From positions 1 to 34,068 of the forward strand of contig VFZP01000015.1 of assembly GCA_016871115.1 (NCBI GenBank): a DNA stretch of 34,068 bases. Reading direction: 5' to 3'. The position numbers and the translations under genes are program-made. The notes under the pieces are model-generated. The model was not told the origin of the DNA. It was given only the letters and a program-made list of their open reading frames with translations, and made no database searches. The DNA comes from Acidobacteriota bacterium. GTDB lineage: Bacteria; Acidobacteriota; Terriglobia; Bryobacterales; Bryobacteraceae. Shown here piece after piece: positions 15,898 through 23,409 of the stretch (within the stretch, counting starts at the first letter, position 1; each line of letters opens with the position of its first letter).

Positions 15898-16110
15898 GTG
15901 AAGGTGGTTCCCCGTGCATCGCGGAGCGAAGTAGCCGGGGCCTTGAGCGACGGAACCATGAGAGTGCGCGTGGCCGCAGTGCCAGAAGGCGGTAAAGCCA
16001 ACGAGGAACTGTGCCGCCTGCTGGCGCAGCATTTCGGATTGCCGGTGCGGGCGGTGACGGTGGTTTCCGGGCATACCTCCACGCGCAAACGCGTGCGGAT
16101 CGAAGGCTAG
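15898..16110 (+). CDS. DUF167/YggU family protein
   Basis: 70 residues from the GTG at 15898, which has a strong ribosome site AGGAG at 15887-15891 six bases upstream; the TTG at 15883 overlaps that site and was rejected. The sequence KVVPRASRSEVAG... MRVRVAAVPEGGKANEELCRLLAQHFGLP... VVSGHTSTRKRVRI covers the complete DUF167 fold, including the invariant PxxGKAN loop and the SGxxSxxK segment. Function in the family is unknown; members are small cytoplasmic proteins widespread in bacteria and eukaryotes. It is divergent from the TonB receptor, and its TAG shares CTAG with the stop of the convergent PA14 gene. Confidence 0.9.
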   Translation: MKVVPRASRSEVAGALSDGTMRVRVAAVPEGGKANEELCRLLAQHFGLPVRAVTVVSGHTSTRKRVRIEG

Positions 16111-16748
16111 CGGCGGCAACGGCGCCCGTCCGACTCGGTGTAAGGATTGGTCCCGACGCGCACCTCGGAGATCTCGCCTTCACGCCATTGGCTGGGGTCC
16201 GCCGGCGGCATGAAGTCACGCAGATCGAGGATCTTCCAGGGCTGCTCGGGTAGGGCTACGGCAACAACCAAAGCGACCGTGTCGCGGGGGCCTTGGAAAT
16301 AAGACACCCGCAACCGGTGCACGCCACGCGAGAGCCGGGCCGAACCGGACGCAGCGGTCGAAGAGTGCTGGCCCTCCATCTCCACTACTGTTTCGTCGTC
16401 AATCTCAATCCGCACCCCGTCATCGGAGAGCAGGCTGAAGCGGTAGACGCCCTCGTGCTCAATCCACAGCTTGCCGTGATAGTCGATGGCGAACCATTCG
16501 AAGCGGCCGGTGATGCCGGGGAAGCCTTCGTCGAAGCGTTGCGGCCAAATGTTCAAGTTGTTCGTGTAGACCTTGCCCACCGGCTTGCCTCGGAAGCCAG
16601 GCAACCGGTCGGCATTCTCTTTTATATGATGAATGCGCCCTTGAAAGCCGGCATTACTGACGACGGTGGTGCCGAACGTGTATTGCTGCGCGTGCAGAAG
16701 CACGGCCTGGGCGGCGGCGGCGGCAAGAAGCATCGAGATTCTCGGCAT
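16107..16748 (-). CDS. Exported PA14-domain protein
   Basis: 213 residues. Signal peptide MPRISMLLAAAAAQAVLLHAQ. The body is a single PA14-type beta-sandwich (about residues 60-170): FEWFAIDYHGKLWIEHEGVYRFSLLSDDGVRIEIDDETVVEMEG... GVHRLRVSYFQGPRDTVALVVAV, with the characteristic S-D-D-G-x-x-x-x-I-D segment that in relatives binds Ca or sugars. It ends in a short Arg/Cys-rich tail. The ATG at 16748 was chosen because it begins the signal peptide; the frame further upstream overlaps the aldolase promoter region. It likely binds carbohydrate on the cell surface or in the periplasm. It is divergent from the broken aldolase gene. Confidence 0.8.
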   Translation of the reverse strand: MPRISMLLAAAAAQAVLLHAQQYTFGTTVVSNAGFQGRIHHIKENADRLPGFRGKPVGKVYTNNLNIWPQRFDEGFPGITGRFEWFAIDYHGKLWIEHEGVYRFSLLSDDGVRIEIDDETVVEMEGQHSSTAASGSARLSRGVHRLRVSYFQGPRDTVALVVAVALPEQPWKILDLRDFMPPADPSQWREGEISEVRVGTNPYTESDGRRCRR

Positions 16749-16806
16749 AGCTGAACTTCTATACGCACACGGCCGCGCACGGGTTGCCGATAGTGCTACG
16801 CTATCC

Positions 16807-17670
16807 AACAAATCTATACAACTTCGTTTCCTCATCGCACTGGCGGCCACGTCGGCCACGCTCTCGCTCGCACAAGCGCAATCACCGCGCATCTACAACA
16901 CAGTGAAGACCAAGCTCGCCGAAGGCAAGCAGGTGGTGGGGGGCACGGTCTCGTCGGCCGACCCCGAGATCTACTGCACGATGGCCAGTGCGGGCTTTGA
17001 CTTCACCTGAATCGAGATGCAGCACTCGCCGCTCGGCTATCACGAAGTGGCCACGATGCTGCGCGCCTGCAAGGGCTTGCCCGCAATTCCGTTCGTGAGC
17101 CTGCCCGACGCCACCGAAGGCGACATCCAGAAGGCGACCGACATGGGTGCGCTCGGCATCATCATCCCGATGGTGGACACGGTGGAGAAAGTGCGCAACG
17201 CGGTGAAGTTGGCCAGGTATCCGCCGATGGGCGCGCGCAGCCAGGGCGGCGGCCAGTACGGCGCGCTGTGGGGCGCGGACTACCGGCAGACGGCCAACGA
17301 CAACATCATGATCGTGGCGATGATTGAGAACCCGAAGGGCGTGGAGATTGCCGACCAGATTGCGGCCGTGCCCGGCGTGGATGCGGTGTTTATCGCCAGC
17401 ACCGACCTGTCGAGCTTCTCCGGGTACAAGCAGGGTCAGCCTGAGTATGAGGCGCTGGTGGAGAAGTCGAAGGCAGGCATTCTGAAGCATGGCAAGAAAG
17501 TGGGCGGTCCGCATGCATGGCAGGGTACGCGCCAGGGCTACACGTTGTTCCAGGCCGCCGGCGAGACCGGTCTCATCCGGATGGGCGCGCGGGCGGCGCT
17601 GAAGACGGGCACGATGTCGACAGGCGAGAAGCGCGGCGTGGCGCCGACGGAGGGCACCGAGAAACACTAG
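16807..17670 (+). pseudogene. HpcH/HpaI-family aldolase, broken by an in-frame TGA and lacking a normal start codon
   Basis: The frame encodes a signal-peptide-like start (KSIQLRFLIALAATSATLSLAQAQ) and a class II HpcH/HpaI aldolase/citrate lyase domain: GGTVSSADPEIYCTMASAGFDFT, then TGA at 17008-17010, then IEMQHSPLGYHEVATML in the same frame. Relatives have Trp or Asp just before the I-E-M/E-H segment, so TGG to TGA is the simplest explanation. Downstream, GALGIIIPMVDTVEKVRNAV, MIENPKGVEIADQIAAVPGVDAVFI and the DLS motif are intact. No ATG, GTG or TTG occurs in frame between the divergent PA14 start and the signal segment; AAC stands where a Met before KSIQ would be expected. Relatives cleave 2-oxo-3-deoxy acids with a divalent metal. 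The broken sulfatase starts 6 bases after its stop. Confidence 0.75.
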
Positions 17671-17676
17671 CTCGCG

Positions 17677-19081
17677 ATGATCTCGCGGCGCGTGGCTTTG
17701 CTGGCCGCAGGTTCCCGTGTGTTGGGCGGCGCAGCCACCAGGCGGCGGCCGCCCAATGTTGTTCGCATCCTGGCTGACGATCTTGGCTTCGGCGATCCCG
17801 GTTGCTTTGGCGGCGAGATTCCGGCTCCGAACCTCGACCGTCTCGCCGCCGGCGGTTTGCGTTTCACCAGCGCCTACATCGCCGCGCCCATCTGTTCCCC
17901 TTCGCGCGTGCGTATCACCACCGGGCAGTTCCCCGCCCGCCACGGCATCTTCTCCTACCTGGACTCGCGTGAGCACCACCGCGCCATCAGCATGCGCGAC
18001 TGGTTGGATCCGCGCGCACCGTCCATCGCACGCGTGCTGCGCCACCGGGCACTTCGGCAAGTGGCACATGGGAGGCGGGCGCGATATTGGCGACGCGCCG
18101 CTACCGTCCGAGTAAGGGTTCAATGAATCGTATACCTCGTTTGAAGGCCTCGGTGATCGCGTGCTGCCGCCCGGCAGATTGTCGGACCTGAGCGAGAAGC
18201 TGGGACGCGGCGAGATCACGCGCGCACCGAAGGCAGAGTTGATCGAGCGTTTTGTGGACCGCGCGATTTCGTTCGTGGAGCGCCATCGCGCGCGGCCGTT
18301 CTACCTCCAGTTATGGCCGGACGACGTGCACGACGCGTACGCGCCCACGCCCGCGAAACTGGCCAAGTTCGCCCGCTACAGCGATAACAAGTACAAGCAG
18401 CAGTACTTCGCCGTGCTGGATGAGATGGACCGGCAGATCGGACGGCTGATACACCGGCTGGACGAGTTGGCGCTGCACGAGCAAACGGTGATCGTGTTCC
18501 TCAGCGACAACGGGCCGACGGCTTGGCCGCGCTACTACCAGGAGAAACTCGATCCGCCCGGCAGCACCGCCGGACTGCGCGGGCGCAAGTGGAGTTTGTA
18601 CGAGGGCGGCATCCGCACTCCGTTGATCGTCAACTGGCCGGGCCGGGTGCCGGCGGGTCGCACGAATCGCACCACCGTGGTTTCATCCGTGGACTTCCTG
18701 CCTACGTTCTGCCGCCTTACCTGCGTCACGCCGCCGCGCGGCTTGCGGCCGGACGGCGCAGATATGTCGGCGGCGTTCCTGGGACGCCCGCAACAGCGCA
18801 GGACAGATTTGTTTTGGGACTATGGCCGTCAGCCACAGGGCTTCCCGCATCCCGGGCTGGCTGATGACAAGAGCCCCAACCTCGCGCTGCGCAGCGGCCG
18901 GTGGAAGTTGCTGATGAACGCAGATGGGTCAGGCGTGGAGTTATACGATTTTGCCGCGTCGGATCGGGAGCGCGATAATGTCGCCGGAGCAAAACCGCGA
19001 GTGGCAGCGCGGATGCAGAAGCGGCTCCTCGAACAGAGGCGCGGGCTGCCGCTGGAAGGGCCAACTCCGCAGGCGGGCTAA
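17677..19081 (+). pseudogene. Sulfatase (formylglycine-dependent), frameshifted and with an in-frame TAA
   Basis: ATG 17677 opens a Tat-like signal (MISRRVALLAAG) and the sulfatase N-terminus: ILADDLGFGDPGCFGG (metal-binding DD) and APICSPSRVRITTGQ (C-x-P-S-R, whose Cys becomes formylglycine). Near 18030 the homology leaves this frame: RVLR is followed in frame +2 by ATGHFGKWHMGGGRD. Relatives read RVLRxAGYATGHFGKWH, so about 14 bases seem to be missing. The second frame then meets TAA at 18113-18115 (LPSE-stop-GFNES; Tyr is usual there) and continues through RPFYLQLWPDDVHDAY, IVFLSDNGPT and a full C-terminus to 19081. Intact enzymes of this type desulfate carbohydrates or aryl sulfates outside the cytoplasm. 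Two independent lesions make function unlikely. Confidence 0.8.
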
Positions 19082-19349
19082 AGCTCTCCAGAAACCTGTT
19101 GGGCAGGTCCCGCCTTTTCAGCATTCGTGCACGGGCGGAAGGGAGGGACTGAAGCGCCAACGCGCGGGGCGCGTTTCTTGTCCCAGGAACTTACGGCCGG
19201 GCACTTTGCCCGTTCCCTTGGAATCAACAGGTTGGCGGTGAGTTTCTGGAGAGTCCCGCGCGGGCTAAAGCCCACCCCTACACGGACGCCGAGTGCACGG
19301 GTTTCCAGGTTTCCATGACGGGCCGGCGGGCCCGCGTTCCGCTAAAGAG
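19082..19349. repeat. Interspersed modular repeat, copy 3, with inverted arms
   Basis: Occupies the whole gap between the sulfatase pseudogene and the convergent WD40 gene. In reverse orientation it carries the module CACGGACGCCGAGTGCAC near 19281-19298 and the GTGCACGGGCGG end at 19127-19138. CTCTCCAGAAAC (19084-19095) is exactly inverted at 19242-19253, and CCTGTTG (19095-19101) at 19225-19231. The flank GTTCCGCTAAAG (about 19336-19347) is shared, inverted, with copy 4. Confidence 0.75.
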
Positions 19350-20288
19350 CTACTTCGCCGCCGCCCAGAGCTTGATCAACTTGCTCCCGTCGGCCGCGGC
19401 CACCCACGCACCGTCCGGTGAAAAGGCCGCGGCCGTGACGCGATGCTCGGCGTCAAACGTGTGCAGCGCCTGGCCGGACGCGTTGTCCCACACCATCACC
19501 TTCACGGGCGATCCGAACAGCAATTCATTCATGCCGCCGGTAACGATACGCCGGCCGTCCGGCGAAAACGCGAGCGCCGAAATCATCTCCGGTTGCCCGG
19601 TGATCCTGCGCAACACGGTCCAGGTCTTGGTATCGAACAGGTAGATGGTGCAGTCCACACCGGCCGCGGCGAGGAGCTTGCCGTCTGGAGAAAACGCCAG
19701 CGCAAACATCGAGACCGTCATGTCGCTCACCACGCGCAGGAGTTCGCCGTTCTCGCTGTTCCAAATCCGCAGGTCCGTATCGTAGGCCGCGCCCACCAGA
19801 TACTTTCCGTCGGGCGAGAATACCAGCGCGGAAGTGCCCCCCAGGCCCGCCGGCACGCCGAAGCGCTGCGCGCCCGTCGCATCCCATACACGCACCATAT
19901 TGCCGCTTGGATTGGCGGAATCCATACTCGCGCCGCCGATGGCGCCCTGAGCCGACGTGGCCACGCAAGACACACGGGGCTTGGCGCCGGCACTGATGCG
20001 CCGTTCTTTGCCGTTGCCGTCAAACGCGCGAATCGTCACCGTGCCATCCTTGCCCACCACGGCGAACTGCCCAGGCGCGGACGCCAGCAGCATCGGCGCG
20101 CCGCCGCCTTCAGCGGCGCGTTCGATCGTCGAGGTTGCCCGGCGCGACGCGACGTCCCACACGCGCAGTTTGCCATCGCGCGCAGAGCCCGTCACGGACT
20201 TGCCATCGCGAGAAAACACGACGGACCCCACTTCACTCGGCGACTCCAAAACCGTCGCCGCGGCCAATACAATCGGAACGCCCCACAT
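19350..20288 (-). CDS. Exported WD40-like beta-propeller protein
   Basis: 312 residues. A short hydrophobic N-terminus (MWGVPIVLAAATVLES) is probably a signal peptide. Repeated blades carry the bacterial WD40 signature: VVFSRDGKSV... LRVWD, LVFSPDGKYL... LRIWN, LAFSPDGKLL... IYLFD, LAFSPDGRRI... VMVWD and AAFSPDGAWV... IKLWA, spaced about 40-45 residues apart, with weaker blades between, giving a likely seven-bladed propeller. Such domains are protein-interaction platforms or sensors. No catalytic domain is attached. It starts five bases after the stop of the dioxygenase gene, so the two are probably co-transcribed. Its exact role is unknown. Confidence 0.85.
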   Translation of the reverse strand: MWGVPIVLAAATVLESPSEVGSVVFSRDGKSVTGSARDGKLRVWDVASRRATSTIERAAEGGGAPMLLASAPGQFAVVGKDGTVTIRAFDGNGKERRISAGAKPRVSCVATSAQGAIGGASMDSANPSGNMVRVWDATGAQRFGVPAGLGGTSALVFSPDGKYLVGAAYDTDLRIWNSENGELLRVVSDMTVSMFALAFSPDGKLLAAAGVDCTIYLFDTKTWTVLRRITGQPEMISALAFSPDGRRIVTGGMNELLFGSPVKVMVWDNASGQALHTFDAEHRVTAAAFSPDGAWVAAADGSKLIKLWAAAK

Positions 20289-20293
20289 CGGAG

Positions 20294-20953
20294 TTACGCC
20301 TTCTCCAGAATCAGATCGAACGTGACGGCCGCGTGGGGCTTGGTGTTTTCGTCCAGCAGCGTGACGTGCCGAATATTGTAGCAGTGCGTCACCAAGCCGC
20401 GCTTGTTGTAGTGTTTATCCGGGTCGCCTTCAAAGAACGGGTCCGTCGCAAAGTAGAGTTGCGTGATGAGCGGCTTGCAACCGGGCGCGGTGATGAGATA
20501 GTGCACGTGCTGCGGAGGGCGGTCTGGATAGTGGCCCGGCATGATGGTATCGCACGCGTAGGTGGTGCCGGACTCAATCGCCAGCTTCGACCGGAAGCGA
20601 TAGCCGTGCACGTCGTAGATGCCTTTGTAGTCGGCATGCCACAGGTCGACGCGCGCGCCCGGCACGGTCTCGCCCTTGGTATTCATGATGCGGCCCGAGA
20701 TCTTCAGCGGAAAACCGGGCTCGCCCGCGACGCGGAGGTTGGCGGCATTCGGCGCGCCCTTCTTGAAGAACGGCCCCAGCACCTCCGTAGCCGTCGGCTT
20801 GGCGGCTTGCGCTTCGGCCTGCTGCCAGAAGCCGAGGAGTTGCGATTGCGAGGTGGCGGCGGCTCCACCAATCAGCAGGCCCCGAACGATCGTGCGTTCA
20901 AGAAACTCCCGGCGGCGTTGGGTGGTATTGAGGCGTTGAAACGGGGAGGACAT
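20294..20953 (-). CDS. Exported intradiol ring-cleavage dioxygenase
   Basis: 219 residues from ATG 20953. A twin-arginine signal lies at residues 13-35 (RREFLERTIVRGLLIGGAAA). The catalytic domain has the intradiol pattern: KISGRIMNTKGETVPGARVDLWHADYKGIYD with Tyr112, then MPGHYPDRPPQHVHYL with Tyr141, His148 and His150, matching the Tyr-Tyr-His-His ferric iron ligands of catechol and protocatechuate dioxygenases. TEVLGPFFKKGAP near residue 55 is also typical. The enzyme should cleave a catechol-like ring between the hydroxyls, here outside the cytoplasm. Export by Tat with a prebound Fe cofactor makes sense. The frame open to 21064 extends into the divergent gene and was not used. Confidence 0.88.
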   Translation of the reverse strand: MSSPFQRLNTTQRRREFLERTIVRGLLIGGAAATSQSQLLGFWQQAEAQAAKPTATEVLGPFFKKGAPNAANLRVAGEPGFPLKISGRIMNTKGETVPGARVDLWHADYKGIYDVHGYRFRSKLAIESGTTYACDTIMPGHYPDRPPQHVHYLITAPGCKPLITQLYFATDPFFEGDPDKHYNKRGLVTHCYNIRHVTLLDENTKPHAAVTFDLILEKA

Positions 20954-20996
20954 CTCACTTCCGCTGCTGGAGCGTAAAGGGCTTGGTGTCACGCAT

Positions 20997-21842
20997 GTGG
21001 CAGTGGTGCCGTCTGCGGTGTCGAAGTACCAGGGAGTGCGGCGTGCGGCGTGGTATCTGCACACGTTTGGCGTGGGTCACACGTTCGGGCTGGGAATCTT
21101 CAGCTTGTATGAGCGCAAGCGCCGCGCCGGGGAGTCCAAAACCTGGGAAGAGATGGCGCAAGAGCACGGACTGGTACTGGGGCGTTTCACCGCGCCGGAG
21201 GGCGAAGAGTTCGACGCCTTCCTGCGGTCCAGCCATTGCGATGTCCTGCATGTGCTGGCCAGCGATGAGTTGCGTCCGGAGATGCTTAACATCCCACGCA
21301 CCGGCGTGATTGCACAGCACAGTTCCATGTTGCCTTCGTGCCGCGGGCTGTTTCCCTTCTTCTGGGCGCGGATGAATGGCGAACCGCTGGGACAGAGTTT
21401 GCAGCAGATTGGCGCGCAGGATCCACTGGCCGGGCCGCTGTTGGCCCAGCCAACGGCGCATCCGCAAGCCACGCGATCGATGTTGGCTTTTCAGCTATGG
21501 GCCGCGAAGCGCTACCCCGAGATGGCGCTCGATGCGACTCATCGCTTGCTCGCGCGGAGGAGCATTCCAGAACCGGCGGGTGTGGGGGCCAGCCATCACG
21601 GCCTGCCCACTCGCCGAGACCGGATCGAGTTTGAGGCGCGGGGCGGCTGCCTCAGCACATGGCGCGATCTGCGGATGACGCTCGCGCGGCACGCCGAATC
21701 AGCCACGCTGCCGGTGGCCAAGCCGGCGCCTGGCAAGACGGCCTACCAGTTCCCGGAAGTGCTTCCTCTCCGCATCAAGACCGACTTGCCGCCGCAGCAG
21801 GCCGGCCGCGTGATTCCCATGCGCTCGCGCCCGAGTAGGTAG
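20997..21842 (+). CDS. Formyltransferase-fold protein with altered active site
   Basis: 281 residues from GTG 20997 (a GTG at 21006 is an alternative). The central region FDAFLRSSHCDVLHVLASDELRPEMLNIPRTGVIAQHSSMLPSCRGLFPFFWARMNGEPLGQ follows the formyl-transferase N-terminal domain (methionyl-tRNA formyltransferase, GART type): a strand, then x-x-H-x-S-x-L-P-x-x-R-G, then W-x-x-x-x-G-E. In active enzymes the segment reads N-x-H and is followed by D-T-G; here the Asn position is Ala (I-A-Q-H) and the D-T-G position reads L-A-G. The C-terminal third is not recognisable. It may use another donor or be a binding protein. It is divergent from the dioxygenase across 43 bases. Confidence 0.6.
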   Translation: MAVVPSAVSKYQGVRRAAWYLHTFGVGHTFGLGIFSLYERKRRAGESKTWEEMAQEHGLVLGRFTAPEGEEFDAFLRSSHCDVLHVLASDELRPEMLNIPRTGVIAQHSSMLPSCRGLFPFFWARMNGEPLGQSLQQIGAQDPLAGPLLAQPTAHPQATRSMLAFQLWAAKRYPEMALDATHRLLARRSIPEPAGVGASHHGLPTRRDRIEFEARGGCLSTWRDLRMTLARHAESATLPVAKPAPGKTAYQFPEVLPLRIKTDLPPQQAGRVIPMRSRPSR

Positions 21843-21878
21843 ACGCTGCTCTGCCACGGCGGCTGTTCTTGTACCCGA

Positions 21879-21884
21879 TAGAAT
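21879..21884 (+). promoter_or_regulatory. -10-like element before the second sulfatase gene
   Basis: TAGAAT (5 of 6 to TATAAT) ends seven bases before the GTG at 21892 that begins the Tat signal, again implying a leaderless transcript. No clear -35 is present. Confidence 0.3.
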
Positions 21885-21891
21885 GTAAGCC

Positions 21892-23405
21892 GTGAGCCTC
21901 TCTTTGCTCAGCCGCCGGGCTTTTACAGGCGCGCCCCGGCAGCGGCTGCTGTAGCCGCTCCGCAGTTGTCGCCGGCGTCGAAGCCGAACATCCTCTTCCT
22001 GATGGCCGATCAACACCGCGGCGATTGCCTCGGCGAGGACGGCAACGCCGCTATCTCAACGCCGCACCTGGACCGCATTGCGCGCGAAGGCGTGCGGTTC
22101 ATGAATGCCTACTCGTCGACGCCCACCTGCACGCCCGGCCGCGCCGGGTTGCTAACCGGTCTGTCGCCTTGGAATCACGGCATGCTGGCATACGGGCGCG
22201 TGGCCAACCGGTATCCGTACGAGATGCCTATGGCACTGGCAGGCGCGGGCTATTACACGTACGCGATCGGCAAGTTGCACTACACACCGCAGCGCAACTT
22301 GCACGGCTATCACGGCGCGCTGCTCGATGAAAGCGGACGCAGCGAGTCGATCGACTTCCGCAGCGACTATCGCTGGTGGTTTTATTCGGAAGCACCGCAA
22401 CTCGATCCCGACGCAACGGGCGTGAGGTTCCACCACTATAACGCCAAGCCCTACGTGCTGCCCGAGCGGCTCCATCCCACGGGGTGGACCGGACGCGCCG
22501 CCACGGAGTTTATCAACGGCTACCAGCGGCGTGAGCCGTTCTTCCTGAAGGTGTCGTTCGCGCGCCCGCACAGTCAGTACGACCCGCCGCAGCGGTGGAT
22601 GGACAAGTATCGCGAGGCGGCGCTACCTAAGGCGCAGGCAGGTAAATGGGCCGAACGCTTTGCGCAGCGCAACAGCGACAAGAACGACATCTGGCGCGGG
22701 CGGATGCCGGACGCTGAGATCCGGACTTCGCGCTAGGGTTACTACGGGTCCATCTCGTTCATCGATGAGCAGATCGGGCGGATTCTCGAAGCATTGGAGC
22801 GGCGCGGGATGCTGGAGAACACGCTGATCGTCTACACGTCGGACCATGGCGACATGACGGGCGATCATCACTTGTGGCCCAAGTCTTACGCCTACGAAGC
22901 CTCGGCGCGCGTTCCGATGTTGATGCGCTGGCCCAAAGGTCTGGTGTCGGAGCCGCGCGGGCAGGCGCTGGCGCAGCCGGCGGAGTTGCGCAACATCTTT
23001 GCCACGTCCCTGGACGCCGCGGGCGCAAGGCCGGAGCGCCCCATCGACGGACGGTCCATGCTGGATCTGGCGCGCGGCAAGACGTCGGGCTGGCGTGAGT
23101 TTATTGACCTTGAACACGGCGTCTGCTACGACAAGGTGAACCAGTGGACCGCGCTCACCGACGGCGCGTGGAAGTACATCTACCACGCGCTCGATGACCA
23201 GGAGCAGTTGTTTCATCTGGCGAAGGATCGGGCCGAATTGCAGGACCTCGCGCCGAGCACGCCGCATGAAGCGGAACTGCGGAAGTGGCGCGGGCGCATG
23301 ATCGCGCATCTGGCAGAACGCGGCGAGAAGTGGGTGGCGAGCGGGCGGCTCACACGGCGGGAAGCGATGATTCAGTATTCGCCGCTCTACCCGCGCCCGG
23401 CCTGA
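21892..23405 (+). pseudogene. Sulfatase with a frameshift in the Tat signal and an in-frame TAG
   Basis: GTG 21892 starts a Tat signal (SLSLLSRRAFTG) that runs into TAG at 21952 in its own frame. The rest of the signal (PAAAAVAAPQ) and the whole enzyme lie in another frame, joined near 21931-21936, consistent with loss of one base. The body has NILFLMADQHRGD, STPTCTPGRAGLLTG (C-x-P-x-R formylglycine site) and HSQYDPP. At 22734-22736 a TAG interrupts EIRTSR-stop-GYYGSISFIDEQIGRIL; relatives usually have Gln or Ala here, so CAG to TAG is likely. The frame then continues intact (VYTSDHGDMTGDH, DLEHGVCYDKVNQW) to TGA at 23405. A rescued form could start at TTG 21966 without a signal. The stop lies four bases from the end of the convergent adaptor gene. 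Confidence 0.8.
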
Positions 23406-23409
23406 CGCG

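Noticed and set aside
13529-16219. Long N-terminal extension of the TonB receptor
   Set aside because: The added part is antisense to the YggU gene and the signal peptide begins at 15760.
5933-22736. Stop-codon reassignment or programmed readthrough to explain the interrupted genes
   Set aside because: TAA, TAG and TGA are all involved and all also end intact genes here (for example TGA at SCO1 and TPR, TAG at YggU, TAA at lpxA-proximal tolC). No selenocysteine context is apparent, and the genes carry other lesions.
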